NCBI GenBank assembly: GCA_014359885.1
Contig: JACIYN010000025.1
Span: 121,634-185,633 of the forward strand
Direction: 5' to 3'
DNA from: Desulfacinum sp.
GTDB taxonomy: Bacteria > Desulfobacterota > Syntrophobacteria > Syntrophobacterales > DSM-9756
Length of the DNA stretch: 64,000 bases
The notes under the pieces: generated by a model
The model's database searches: none
Told to the model about the DNA's origin: nothing
Seen by the model: the letters and a program-made list of their open reading frames with translations, nothing else
In this document: positions 45,397 through 54,816 of the stretch, in pieces
Position numbering within the stretch: position 1 is the first letter of the stretch
How the letters are laid out: the number at the start of each line of letters is the position of its first letter
Program-made: the position numbers and the translations under genes

Positions 45397-45489
45397 AACG
45401 AACATGGCCCGCCTTGCGCCACCCCGCATGGTTGAACGCGCACGGTGATCGAAAAACCCGACGGCGCCCTTTGGTTGCGCGGTCCCTTC

Positions 45490-47265
45490 TCAGCGGGCCG
45501 CCGGGGGTGTGCCGTTTTCGTCCCAGCCCCGCTCCCGGTAGTATTCTTGCAACATGATCTCCATCTGCTCCTCGGTGAGGACCTTCCCGGTTTCGGGAAG
45601 CGGCTCCGTGTGGAAGCGCACCGGCAGCCGGTCGTCTTCGGCCGTGAGGCCCTCTCGGATGTTGAACCTTCGGATCTGGTCCTTGATCCGGCACGCTATC
45701 CGCCGCATGCCTTCCGTGTCCAGGTCCAGGCCGGCGGTTCCCCGGATGATCTCGGCCAGGGAATCCCACTGGTAGAGATCCCGGTAGAAGCGACACAGGA
45801 TCAGGGTGTCGAAGACGGTGAGGCGATCCTCCCACTCGCAGAAGATCCTGGCCTTGCCCCGGATCATTTCCGGATCCACCATGCCGCTCAGTTCCGGCTT
45901 GTAGAAGGTGGCCCGAAGGTGGCACGCGCCACGGTCCGAGGTGCCGTAGGCCAGGCCCATTCCCTTGAGCACGCGCGGGTCGTAGCCCGCCGGTTCCATG
46001 CCCTTCACGTGGATGGCCAGGTCCTCCAGGCCCCACTGGGCCGCCGCATGGCGGATGCCCCGGGCCAGCACGTCCCCGATCCCGCGCCGGTAGGCCATGT
46101 CTTGCAGGAGGGCGGCCATGCGGTCCACCTGCCCGTAGTCGATGTCGTAGTCCACCGCACCGCGCCGCACCGCCTCGATGGTGAAGCCCACCAGGTTTCC
46201 GGCCGTGATGGTGTCCAGGCCCAGGCGGTCGCACAGGTCGTTGAGGTACGCGATCTCTTCGATGTCCGCCACCTCGCACAGGCCGCCGAAGGCATAGATG
46301 GTCTCGAATTCGGGGCCTTCCACGACCAGCCCCTGGTGGCGGCCGGACTTCACCGTGCTCAGGCGCCCGCAGGCCATGAAGCACTTGAGGCACGCGTGGG
46401 GCTTCACGTCGCAGCGCTCGTGGAGCGCCGAGGCGTTGATGCCTTCCCGATGATCCGCCCGCCCCTTGTGCCAGTAGCGGGTGGGAAATCCCCCCGCTTC
46501 GTTCAGGATGTCCACCAGCATGGACGTACCCATGGACTTGTAGGCCTTGACCCCGGGGTTTTCCTTTCCCTCCCGGGCCACGTCCCTGGCGAAGCGCTTG
46601 ATAAGCTCCGGGTCGGCGAATTCCTTGGCCCGCTTTCCCCAGAAGGCCACCGCCTTCACCTTCTTGGCCCCCAGGACGGCGCCCGTTCCCGTGCGGCCGG
46701 CGCTGCGCCAATAGTCGTTTTCCACCACGGCGAAGGCCACGCCGTTTTCCGCCGCGGGCCCGATGGTGAGCACCCCCGGCTTGCCGGCGTCCGGCCGGTT
46801 CTTCTGGATCCATTCCTTCACCCGGTCTTCCGTCTCGAAGGTGTCCCGGCCCCAGAGATCCGAGGCATCGTGGAGGAAGCATCCCGCCTCGCCGATCTCG
46901 ATCCAGACCGGCTTTTCCGCCCCTCCCCGGATGAGCACGGCGTCCACCCCGGCTCCGGCCATGCGCTCGGCCACCGTGCCCCCCGAATAGGATTCGGCGA
47001 AAAGCCCCGTCTGGGGACTCTTGGCATAGATCCCGTGGCGGCAGGAGCCCCATACCGGGCTTCCCGTGGCCGCCCCCCCGGCGATCACCACGCAGTTGTC
47101 CGGCCCCAGGGGATCGGCCCCCGGCGGAACGTGGCGCAGGAGAAGCTCCACCGCCAGGCCCTTGCCGCCCAGGGTCTCCCGCAGCAGGTCGTGGGGAAGA
47201 TCTTCCCGCTCAACGGCCGCCTTGGATAGGTCCACATGGATGAGGGTTCCGTAAAAGCCGTGCAT
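45490..47265 (-). CDS. Tungsten-type aldehyde:ferredoxin oxidoreductase (AOR family), copy 1
   Basis: A 591-residue cytoplasmic enzyme of the AOR family, which oxidises aldehydes to acids with ferredoxin as acceptor, using bis-tungstopterin and one [4Fe-4S] cluster. The N-terminal GTLIHVDLSKAAVEREDLP and cofactor-binding GGKGLAVELL and YSGGTVAERMAGAGVDAVLI are typical. The cluster cysteines are CLKCFMAC plus a C-terminal Cys in LILCRF. The ATG at 47265 follows GGAGG by eight bases; a GTG at 47274 is possible. It follows the Lrp-like gene by 58 bp. In this neighbourhood its substrate may be 4-aminobutanal or succinic semialdehyde (inference). Confidence 0.9.
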   Translation of the reverse strand: MHGFYGTLIHVDLSKAAVEREDLPHDLLRETLGGKGLAVELLLRHVPPGADPLGPDNCVVIAGGAATGSPVWGSCRHGIYAKSPQTGLFAESYSGGTVAERMAGAGVDAVLIRGGAEKPVWIEIGEAGCFLHDASDLWGRDTFETEDRVKEWIQKNRPDAGKPGVLTIGPAAENGVAFAVVENDYWRSAGRTGTGAVLGAKKVKAVAFWGKRAKEFADPELIKRFARDVAREGKENPGVKAYKSMGTSMLVDILNEAGGFPTRYWHKGRADHREGINASALHERCDVKPHACLKCFMACGRLSTVKSGRHQGLVVEGPEFETIYAFGGLCEVADIEEIAYLNDLCDRLGLDTITAGNLVGFTIEAVRRGAVDYDIDYGQVDRMAALLQDMAYRRGIGDVLARGIRHAAAQWGLEDLAIHVKGMEPAGYDPRVLKGMGLAYGTSDRGACHLRATFYKPELSGMVDPEMIRGKARIFCEWEDRLTVFDTLILCRFYRDLYQWDSLAEIIRGTAGLDLDTEGMRRIACRIKDQIRRFNIREGLTAEDDRLPVRFHTEPLPETGKVLTEEQMEIMLQEYYRERGWDENGTPPAAR

Positions 47266-47323
47266 GTCGTCCACCTCCCCGGGGAGCCCGCGTCCCCTTC
47301 GTTACCGTCCCACCGGGACGGGC

Positions 47324-47809
47324 TCAGCCGCCCACGACGTCCCATTCCTTGGATTCGTCCGTGTAGTCGTAGCGCCGCTTGATGTAGCGCTTCATGACGA
47401 AGGCCGTCTGGGTGCGCACGACCCCGTCGATCTTGTTGACCTTGTCGAAAAGAAAGGTGTGCAGGTGGTCCAGGGACGGCACCACGAACTCCACGTCCAG
47501 GTCGGTGCCGCCGGTGGTGAGGGCGATGTACCAGATCTCGTCCAGCTTCTTGAGTTCCTCCACCACGTAGTCCAACTTCTTGAGATCAATGGTGGCCTTC
47601 AGGTTGCCGGTGATGCTCAGGCCCATCTTGGCGGGGTTCACCACCGGCAGGATCCTCAGGATGTCTTCCTGGATGAGACGGTTCAGGCGGTTGCGGACGG
47701 TGGCCTCGGAGACGTTGATCCTCTTGGCGATCTCCGTGTTGGACATCCGCCCGTTTTCGTGCAGCAGGTCGATGATCTTTTCGTCGATGGCGTCCACGGA
47801 TCGTTTCAT
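47324..47809 (-). CDS. Lrp/AsnC-family transcriptional regulator
   Basis: A 161-residue regulator: winged helix at residues 5-60 (INVSEATVRNRLNRLIQED) and RAM ligand domain (WYIALTTGGTDLDVEFVV). The ATG at 47809 is preferred over a GTG eight codons upstream, which lacks a ribosome-binding site. It sits between the symporter and AOR 1 on the minus strand. The divergent aminotransferase operon starts nearby, so it probably controls the whole amine-degradation locus. Confidence 0.87.
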   Translation of the reverse strand: MKRSVDAIDEKIIDLLHENGRMSNTEIAKRINVSEATVRNRLNRLIQEDILRILPVVNPAKMGLSITGNLKATIDLKKLDYVVEELKKLDEIWYIALTTGGTDLDVEFVVPSLDHLHTFLFDKVNKIDGVVRTQTAFVMKRYIKRRYDYTDESKEWDVVGG

Positions 47810-47901
47810 GGGCTCCCCCGAAGGAAAGGACACAGCAAGACGACCGTAGTTCCGGATACCGCATTAGGTTCCTTATAGCATTGCAACGGGATGAGGTGAA
47901 A

Positions 47902-47937
47902 GGCCGTGGGGGCGAAAAATCTTCCGCCCCCACGGCC
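47902..47937 (-). terminator. Hairpin downstream of the symporter gene
   Basis: A perfect 13-bp stem, GGCCGTGGGGGCG / CGCCCCCACGGCC, with a 10-nt loop. It lies 63 bp after the symporter stop (minus strand), followed by only a short T-run. Confidence 0.6.
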
Positions 47938-47999
47938 TCGGGGGTGATTCCCGGCTCGGCGGGGGAACCCCGGCGGGTCCCCCACGGACGCCGCGTTCA

Positions 48000-49643
48000 T
48001 CAAGCCTTGCCGAAGATTCCCATCCAGTTTCGCACGGGCATGGGCTCGCCGTCGATGTCCACCAGCGGCATGGGAGGATCCATGGAGCGGGTGAGCAGCG
48101 ACACCGCCACCAGGGCCACCACGGAGGCGATGAGGCCCCAGACGGAACTGATGTAGAGCGCATCCCACATGGCCCAGTCGAAATAGACCTGCCCCACGCC
48201 CTCCACCGTGGTGGCCACGGACGCGAAGGTCTCGGGCGGCAGGCAGTCGGGGCTCACCTTGTTGGCTTCCAGGGTCATGGGAAGGTAGGCGTAGTAGCCC
48301 ACGATCCAGGCCACAAAACCCGCCACGTAGGACGCCAGGGCACCCAGGCGGTTGGCCCCTTTCCAGAAGTAGGCCGCCACGTACGGGGCGAAGAGCGAAA
48401 CCAGCAGCACGGACCAGGAGATCACCATGAGGTTGTAGATGGCTTCGAAGTAGAGGGCCAGGATGAGAGAGATTCCCGTGACGATGGGCACGGCGATCCG
48501 GGTGGCCTTGAGGGTCTGCTCCGTGGTCACCTCGGGCTTCAGGATCTTGTAGGCGTTGTAGCCCACCATGGACGACGCCGCCAGGATGGCGCTGTCCGAA
48601 GAGGACATGAGGGCCGCCACCAGGGCCGAAACGAAGACCACGGCGAAGAAGGGACTCAGGTGGTCCGTGGCCATGAAAAGGAGGATCTTGTTGAGGGCGT
48701 CTTCGGGGCCCAGGTTAGGATTGAGCTTGAAGTAGATGAGGCCGATGACGACGGGCATCATGCCCACGGTCACGTAGAGAAGGCCCGCCAGGTAGGAGGA
48801 ATAAGAGGCCACCTTTTCGTCACCGGCCGAGAGCATGCGCTGCATGAGGTCCTGGGCGGGGATGGACCCCAGCCCGATGGCCATCCACGCGGCCAGCCAG
48901 TAGAACCAGCCCACATAACCCGTGTAGTAGAGAAACCCCGCGTCCCCCTTTTCCGGCAGGAAGGACCAGGTGGGAAGCTCCATCATGTTGGAGGTGTGGG
49001 AGGAGAAGATCTCGCCCCAGCCGCCGGCCAGGGGCACGGCCACCACCAGCATGACGATCATGCCCACCGTGAGGATGATCATCTGGAAGACGTCCGTGAG
49101 GGTCACCGACCACATGCCGCCCAGGTAGGTGTAGACCACCAGGATGAGGGTGGAGATGGCGATCCCCCAGCCCAAGGGAAGACCGCTGAAAAAGTGGATG
49201 ATGGTCCCGAAGCCCACCAGTTGGGCCCCCACCCAGCCCATCTCCGCCACGGTGAGCGAAATGGCCGAAAGCATCCCCATGCCGTTTCCGTAGCGCAGTT
49301 GAAAAAGGTCCACCAGGGTCAGGTAGCGGCCGCGGCGCATGAGGCGCGCAAAGAAAAACCCCGCCAGGAAGAGACACAGGGCCGCCCCCCAGGGATCGAA
49401 GATCACCCCCTGGTTGCCGAAGATGTAGGCGTTTCCGGCACCGCCCATGCACGTTCCCGAACCGAACCAGGTGGCGAAGAGCGTCCCGGTGCACAGAAAG
49501 AGGCCCAGGCGCCGGCCCGCCACCAGGTAATCCTCGGTGCCCTGCACCTTCTTGGACGCATACCATCCCACGAGCAGCATGAGCACCATGTAGATGCCCA
49601 GGCCCACCAGAACCCATCCGCCGTACTGATAGGAACCTTCCAT
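48000..49643 (-). CDS. Sodium:solute symporter (SSS family)
   Basis: A 547-residue inner-membrane transporter with about 13 transmembrane helices. SSS marks include a helix-1 region GIYMVLMLLVGWYASKK, DYLVAGRRLG, FATWFGSGTCMGGAG and SSSDSAILAASSMVGYN. It has a strong AAGGAGG ribosome-binding site. Placed next to the Lrp-like regulator and divergent from putrescine aminotransferase, it may bring in the amine or amino acid used by this locus; specificity is not visible. Confidence 0.87.
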   Translation of the reverse strand: MEGSYQYGGWVLVGLGIYMVLMLLVGWYASKKVQGTEDYLVAGRRLGLFLCTGTLFATWFGSGTCMGGAGNAYIFGNQGVIFDPWGAALCLFLAGFFFARLMRRGRYLTLVDLFQLRYGNGMGMLSAISLTVAEMGWVGAQLVGFGTIIHFFSGLPLGWGIAISTLILVVYTYLGGMWSVTLTDVFQMIILTVGMIVMLVVAVPLAGGWGEIFSSHTSNMMELPTWSFLPEKGDAGFLYYTGYVGWFYWLAAWMAIGLGSIPAQDLMQRMLSAGDEKVASYSSYLAGLLYVTVGMMPVVIGLIYFKLNPNLGPEDALNKILLFMATDHLSPFFAVVFVSALVAALMSSSDSAILAASSMVGYNAYKILKPEVTTEQTLKATRIAVPIVTGISLILALYFEAIYNLMVISWSVLLVSLFAPYVAAYFWKGANRLGALASYVAGFVAWIVGYYAYLPMTLEANKVSPDCLPPETFASVATTVEGVGQVYFDWAMWDALYISSVWGLIASVVALVAVSLLTRSMDPPMPLVDIDGEPMPVRNWMGIFGKA

Positions 49644-50134
49644 GCCCTGTCCTCCTTACACGTTGATGGCTTGCCGCTGGAAAAAGAACCAAGGGTGGTG
49701 CCGAACCCTTTGGGAGCGCCTTCGCAAGGCCCCGCGGGCGGCACCGGGGGCCGCTCCGCAGGGGGGATGCCGCTTCTTTGCGCACGCCGGCCGGGGAGGG
49801 GAAGAGTCGCTCGGGACAATTGCGAATAACGAACGTCTATAGGGTTTATGGCTGCGCAATTCGATCCCCTATACGATTTATTGGGACATGTCAAACAGAA
49901 TTTTGCCTCTTTGTTTCGTCTTTCGTCATTTCTTTAAGTGACACTAAACCGCCTCCCCGTTCCCCGGGAAAGCAAATTTTATATCGTCGTTGGATGCCAA
50001 TTTTGCTGTTGACATTCGTTGCGTTCCTATGGAAAGTCTTCGAATACGGAATGCAGGTGCCGAATCCCCAGGAGCTTCTCGAAAAGACCCCGGGCCCGCC
50101 GGGCCCCAGCATCAAACCGTAAAGGAGCGGAACC
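49644..50134. other. 491-bp divergent regulatory region between symporter and patA
   Basis: Two AT-rich patches (about 49820-49950 and 49970-50040) contrast with the GC-rich flanks and should hold both promoters. TTGACA occurs at 50009-50014 but no convincing -10 box follows at normal spacing. No gene seen. Confidence 0.5.
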
Positions 50135-51484
50135 ATGGCACGAGACGTGGCTTTGGGCCTCAAGGAAGCCCAACGGATGGTGGATATCATCGCGCGGCCG
50201 GAAGACCAGGTGGGCGAGGAGGAGCGCAAGCGCATCGCCTTGGAGACGGTGGAAAACTTCGCCCAACACATCAACAAGGGCTTTTTGGAATATCGAAAAT
50301 CGGTGACGGAAGCCGGGGAGTTCGCCGTGACCGAATGGGTGGGCCAGGGATCCATCCTTCGGGACGCCCTGGGCCGCGAATACATCGACGCCCTGGGCGG
50401 ATTCGGCCTCTACAGCCTGGGCATCCGCCATCCCAAGGTGGTGGCGGCCGTGAAGGCCCAGCTGGACCGCAGCCCCCAGTACAGCCAGGAGATGCTCGAT
50501 CCCCTGCGGGCCCATCTGGGCAAGGTGATCGCCGCCATCACCCCCGGCGACATCCAGTACGGCTTTTTTGCCAATTCGGGGACCGAAGCGGTGGAAGGGG
50601 CCATGAAGCTCGCCAAGTTCTACACCGGAAAGCCCGGCTTCATCGCCATGCTCCGCGGCTTCCACGGAAAGACCCTGGGGTCTTTGTCGCTCATGGGAAA
50701 ATCCGTCTTCCGCCAGCCGCTCCTTCCTCTCCTGGAAGGCGTGCGCCACGTGCCCTTCGGGGATGCGGACGCGGTGGAAAAGGCCCTGGCGGCGGCCAAG
50801 GCGGTGGGCGACGGCATCGCGGCGGTGGTGGCCGAGCCCATCCAGGGGGAGGCCGGCGCCATCGTACCGCCCGACGACTTCTGGCCCAGGCTCCGGGAAC
50901 TGTGCGATCACTACGGGGTGCTCCTCATCGCTGACGAGGTCCAGACGGGCTTCGGGCGCACGGGCACCCTCTTCGGCGTGGACCACTGGGACGTGGCTCC
51001 GGACATCATGTGCTTCGGCAAGGCCCTGGGCGGCGGCGTGGTGCCCATGTCCGCCTTCTTCTCCACGCCCAAGATCTGGAAGGTCATGGAACCCAATCCG
51101 TTCATGCACACCACCACCACGGGCGGAAACCCCCTGGCCTGCGCCGCGGCCCTGGCCCAGATCACGGTCACTCTGGGCGAAGACCTTCCGCGGCAGGCGG
51201 CGGAAAAGGGCGACTACGTGCTGGGAAAGCTCCGGGAGTTCCAGGCCCGGTTCCCGCAGATCCTCCAGGATGTGCGCGGCAAGGGGCTTCTCATCGGCAT
51301 GGAGTTCCCGACCGACGAGGTGGGCTTCAAGGTGGCGGCGGGGCTCTTCAGCCGCGGGGTCCTCACCGCCGGAACCCTCACCAACGCCCAGACCATCCGG
51401 ATCGAGCCGGCCTTGAACATCTCCTACGAGCTGCTGGACGAGCTCTTGAACCGGCTGGAAGACACGCTCAAGAGCCTGGCCTGA
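50135..51484 (+). CDS. patA: Putrescine aminotransferase (class III, PLP-dependent)
   Basis: A 449-residue enzyme closely matching E. coli PatA across its length. The N-terminal helix region, QYSQEMLDPLRAHLGKVIAAITPG, NPFMHTTTTGGNPLACAAAL and AGTLTNAQTIRIEPAL are all PatA-like. PLP lysine is Lys296 (FGKALGGG). It transfers an amino group from putrescine to 2-oxoglutarate, giving 4-aminobutanal. AAGGAGCGG precedes the ATG. It heads a unit with agmatinase, AOR 2, ferredoxin, a ureohydrolase paralogue and GabT. Lysine/cadaverine activity is possible for this family. Confidence 0.85.
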   Translation: MARDVALGLKEAQRMVDIIARPEDQVGEEERKRIALETVENFAQHINKGFLEYRKSVTEAGEFAVTEWVGQGSILRDALGREYIDALGGFGLYSLGIRHPKVVAAVKAQLDRSPQYSQEMLDPLRAHLGKVIAAITPGDIQYGFFANSGTEAVEGAMKLAKFYTGKPGFIAMLRGFHGKTLGSLSLMGKSVFRQPLLPLLEGVRHVPFGDADAVEKALAAAKAVGDGIAAVVAEPIQGEAGAIVPPDDFWPRLRELCDHYGVLLIADEVQTGFGRTGTLFGVDHWDVAPDIMCFGKALGGGVVPMSAFFSTPKIWKVMEPNPFMHTTTTGGNPLACAAALAQITVTLGEDLPRQAAEKGDYVLGKLREFQARFPQILQDVRGKGLLIGMEFPTDEVGFKVAAGLFSRGVLTAGTLTNAQTIRIEPALNISYELLDELLNRLEDTLKSLA

Positions 51485-51516
51485 GAGCGGGCGGGCTTGG
51501 TTTGAAAAGGAATCCC

Positions 51517-52515
51517 ATGACGGCCTGCGAAACACCCCCTGTTCCGGAAGGTCCCGACGGCGCCCCTCCCTTCGGCCCGCCGTTTCCCACCTTCGGAGGT
51601 GTGCGGCCCTGGCATCCCGGATCCGGGGCGGCCCTGGTGGTCATGGGGGTCCCCTACGATGCGGGAACCACCAACCGCCCCGGCACCCGGTTCGGACCCC
51701 GGGCGGTGCGGGAGGCGTCCTGGACCGGCCCCCTGGCCCGCCGGCCGGACTTCATCGACCGCGAGACGGGAAGGCCCCTTGCCCTGGCGGACGCCCTGGC
51801 CGATGCGGGTGACGTGTGGCTGGAACACGGAAGCCTGGAGCGGGACTGGATCCAGGTCACCCGGGCGGTACGCCTCATCCGGCAGGCGGGCGCCGTCCCC
51901 GTCACCCTGGGCGGCGACCACTCCATCACCTATCCCGTCCTTCGCGCCTTCGGGGAAGAGCCCGTCCACTACGTCCACCTGGACACCCACGTGGATTGCG
52001 ACACCATCTTTCCCACCGGCTGGACCCACGGAAGCCCCGTGGCTCGCATCCACCAGGACGGCCTGGCCAGGTCCCTCACCTTGCTGGGCATCCGGGGCCT
52101 CACCAATTCCGGCCACGACGTGGCCTGGATCCGGGAGGCGGGCGCCACGGTCATCCCGGCCCGGGAGCTTCGCCGCCTGGACGAAGTCCGGCTGGCGGAG
52201 CGGCTCCCCCGGGGGCCCTTTTACGTGAGCGTGGACGTGGACTTTTTCGATCCCGCCGTGGCTCCGGGAACCGGCACCCCGGAACCGGGCGGACTCTTCT
52301 TTCCCCACTTCCAGGCCGTCGTGTCGGCCCTGCTGCGCCGCGGGCCCATCGTGGGCTTCGACGTGGTGGAGGTGAGCCCCATCCTGGAAGGCCCCCACGG
52401 AAAGACGGCCCGGCTGGCGGCCTGCTGCGTGCTGGAACTGGCCGCCGCCGTCCTTTCCCGTTCCAAAGACGCACCCAACCACATTGGAGGGACCCATGAA
52501 CCTGTACGCCGGTAA
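51517..52515 (+). CDS. speB: Agmatinase-type ureohydrolase
   Basis: A 332-residue arginase-fold enzyme with all six manganese ligands present: His135 (GGDHS), Asp156, His158 and Asp160 (LDTHVD), Asp240 and Asp242 (SVDVDFFDP). It would split agmatine to putrescine and urea, feeding the patA product upstream; a guanidinobutyrase or other guanidino substrate is possible. The start has AAAAGGAA upstream. The 3' end overlaps AOR 2 by 20 bp. Confidence 0.82.
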   Translation: MTACETPPVPEGPDGAPPFGPPFPTFGGVRPWHPGSGAALVVMGVPYDAGTTNRPGTRFGPRAVREASWTGPLARRPDFIDRETGRPLALADALADAGDVWLEHGSLERDWIQVTRAVRLIRQAGAVPVTLGGDHSITYPVLRAFGEEPVHYVHLDTHVDCDTIFPTGWTHGSPVARIHQDGLARSLTLLGIRGLTNSGHDVAWIREAGATVIPARELRRLDEVRLAERLPRGPFYVSVDVDFFDPAVAPGTGTPEPGGLFFPHFQAVVSALLRRGPIVGFDVVEVSPILEGPHGKTARLAACCVLELAAAVLSRSKDAPNHIGGTHEPVRR

Positions 52516-54259
52516 GATCCTCAAGGTGGACCTGACCCATGGAACCGTGACCGCCGAAGCCCTTCCCCGGGAGTGGATCCGCCGTTACTGGGGATGCTGG
52601 GGCCTGGCGGTCCGCCTCTACACGGAACTGGCCGACCCGGCCGTGGATCCCATGGCCCCGGAAAATCCCCTGGTGATCATGACGGGGCCCTTCTGCGGCA
52701 CGGCCGTGCCCCTGGCCTCCCGCTTCTGCATGGTGTCCAAGTCCCCCTACACGGGAACGATCTTCGAGACCAACTGCGGCGGGGCCTTCGGCCCGGAACT
52801 CAAGTACGCCGGCTACGACGGCCTGGTGATCACGGGCGCCTCCCAGCATCTCGTGACCCTCACCATCGCCGACGGCGACGTGCGCCTGGAAGACGCCTCG
52901 ACCCTGGCCGGAAAGGGGATCTTTGAGACGGAGGCGGCCCTCAAGGCCCGGCCGGGCCTGGCCGAGGCCAAGGTGCTGGCCATCGGCCCCGCCGGGGAAA
53001 ACCGGGTGGGATACGCCTGCATCGGCAGCGAAGCCTACCGGCAGATGGGCCGGGCGGGCGGCGGCGCCCTCTTCGGCGCCAAGAACCTGAAGGCCGTGGT
53101 CTGCCGGGGCACGGGCGGCGTGGCCGTGGCCGACATGCCGGCCTTTCTCGCCAAGGTGGACCACTACAAGAAGACCGATCTCTTGACGGAAGACAACCTG
53201 TGGGCCAAGACCGACGGCACGCCCATCCTGGTGGACGTGACCAACGAGCTGGGGATTCACCCCACCCGGAACTTCACCCACGGGGTGAACGAGGGAAAGG
53301 ACGCCATCAATTCCGACGCCATCAAGAAGAGCAAGGTGGCGGACCGGGCCTGCGCCTCCTGCCCCCTGGGCTGCGGCAACTACACCCGGATCAAGGACGC
53401 CGCCGTGGAGGGCCCGGAATACGAAACCCTGTGCCTGGCCGGATCCAACTGCGGCATGAACGACCTGGAAGCGGTGATCCGCTTCAACCGCCTGTGCGAC
53501 GACCTGGGCCTGGACACCATCTCGGCCGGAAACACCATCGCCCTGGCCATGGACCTCACCGAAAGCGGGATCCACGACTACAACCTCCGTTTCGGGGAAC
53601 CGGACCAGTACCTGCAGGTGCTCTCGGAGATCGCCCACCTTTCCACGGACCGAGGCCGGCAGCTGGCCCGGGGGGCGTGGGAGACGGCCGCGGCCCACGA
53701 GGCCCTGGACCGGGTGGCGGCGGCCAAGAAGCTGGAGTTTCCCGCCTATGAACCGCGGGGCAACTACGGCATGGGCGTGGCCTACGCCACCAGCGAACGG
53801 GGCGCCTGCCACCTTCGGGCCTTCACCATCTTCTCCGAGACCCCCTTCGACGTGGAGGCCATGGTGCGCCATGTGATCGCGGACCAGAACAAGAACGCCG
53901 TCAAGTGGTCCATGTGTTTTTGCGACTTCTGGGGAACCGTCTCGCCCGAGATCATGGCCGATCTGCTGACCGCGGGGCTGGGTGAGCCGGTCACGGCCGA
54001 GGAACTCACCACGGCCGGGGAGCGCATCTGGAACCTCATCCGGCTCTTCAACGTGAAGGCGGGGTTCGGAGCCGAACAGGACACGCTGCCGCCCAAGATC
54101 TTCCGGGAGCCGCTCAAGGGGGGTCCCCACGCGGGCCGGGTCTTTTCCCAGGAGGATTTCGCCGAGGCCCGGGCGCTCTACTACCGGCTGCGCGGCTGGG
54201 ACGAAAACGGCGTGCCCACCGATGAGAAGCTGGCCCAACTGGAACTGACCAGGCTTTAG
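52496..54259 (+). CDS. Tungsten-type aldehyde:ferredoxin oxidoreductase (AOR family), copy 2
   Basis: A 587-residue AOR paralogue. N-terminal GKILKVDLTHGTVTAEALP, cofactor region GGAFGPELKYAGYDGLVI, and cluster cysteines CASCPLGC with a distal Cys in MCFCDF. The ATG at 52496 follows GGAGGG closely and lies inside the speB end, so translation is coupled. Fifteen bases after it a four-cluster ferredoxin begins, the expected electron acceptor. Flanked by PatA and GabT genes, it is well placed to oxidise 4-aminobutanal to GABA (inference). Confidence 0.9.
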   Translation: MNLYAGKILKVDLTHGTVTAEALPREWIRRYWGCWGLAVRLYTELADPAVDPMAPENPLVIMTGPFCGTAVPLASRFCMVSKSPYTGTIFETNCGGAFGPELKYAGYDGLVITGASQHLVTLTIADGDVRLEDASTLAGKGIFETEAALKARPGLAEAKVLAIGPAGENRVGYACIGSEAYRQMGRAGGGALFGAKNLKAVVCRGTGGVAVADMPAFLAKVDHYKKTDLLTEDNLWAKTDGTPILVDVTNELGIHPTRNFTHGVNEGKDAINSDAIKKSKVADRACASCPLGCGNYTRIKDAAVEGPEYETLCLAGSNCGMNDLEAVIRFNRLCDDLGLDTISAGNTIALAMDLTESGIHDYNLRFGEPDQYLQVLSEIAHLSTDRGRQLARGAWETAAAHEALDRVAAAKKLEFPAYEPRGNYGMGVAYATSERGACHLRAFTIFSETPFDVEAMVRHVIADQNKNAVKWSMCFCDFWGTVSPEIMADLLTAGLGEPVTAEELTTAGERIWNLIRLFNVKAGFGAEQDTLPPKIFREPLKGGPHAGRVFSQEDFAEARALYYRLRGWDENGVPTDEKLAQLELTRL

Positions 54260-54273
54260 GAGGAGAGGAAACC

Positions 54274-54801
54274 ATGACAGCCCAACTGCTTGCCGTTCCA
54301 GAACGCTGCACCGGGTGCGTGCGCTGCGCCACGGTCTGTTCGGCCCTGAAGGAAGGCCTGTTCCGTCCGTCCCGGGCCCGCCTGCACGTTGTCAACTTTC
54401 CCCTGGAGGGCTTTTCGGCGCCGAGTATCTGCTTTCACTGCCCCAAGGCCGACTGTGAAAAGGCCTGCCCGGAAAAGGCCATCTCCAGGGACGAACACGG
54501 CGCCGTGGTGGTGGACCGAAGCCTCTGCAACGGCTGCGGGGATTGCGTGGCCGCCTGCCCCTACGGCATGATCGTGCTGGACGATGAGGCCAAGGCCTTC
54601 AAGTGCGACCTATGCGGCGGGGACCCGGCGTGCGTGAAGGAGTGCGAATTCGGAGCGCTCCTCTACGAGAAACCGGAAGGGGACCTGCTCAAGGCCCGCG
54701 GCCTCCAGATGAAGCAGCGCATGCCCCGGGAGATGTCCCCGGAGGAAAAGCGGCGGAACCTGGCCGCCAACCTGCTGAAGGCCCTCAGAGACAACGCCTG
54801 A
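54274..54801 (+). CDS. Four-cluster 4Fe-4S ferredoxin, AOR partner
   Basis: A 175-residue HycB/DmsB-type ferredoxin with sixteen cysteines in four groups: CTGCVRCATVC (12-22), CFHCPKADCEKAC, CNGCGDCVAAC and CDLCGGDPACVKEC. The C-terminal ~45 residues are a charged helical tail. Such subunits carry electrons from AOR-type enzymes. AGGAGAGGAAA precedes the ATG; it sits 14 bp after AOR 2 and 15 bp before the ureohydrolase paralogue. Confidence 0.88.
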   Translation: MTAQLLAVPERCTGCVRCATVCSALKEGLFRPSRARLHVVNFPLEGFSAPSICFHCPKADCEKACPEKAISRDEHGAVVVDRSLCNGCGDCVAACPYGMIVLDDEAKAFKCDLCGGDPACVKECEFGALLYEKPEGDLLKARGLQMKQRMPREMSPEEKRRNLAANLLKALRDNA

Positions 54802-54816
54802 AACGGGGAACTTACC

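Larger units (their letters stand above)
45106..45489. other. 384-bp repeat-rich region
   Basis: It contains a dispersed element at 45247-45290 and two REP-like copies in inverted arrangement at 45325-45396. No gene seen. Confidence 0.5.

Noticed and set aside
49992..50008. Sigma-54-like TGG...TTTGCT before patA
   Set aside because: The GG and GC elements are separated by 11 rather than 10 bases and the flanking consensus is poor.
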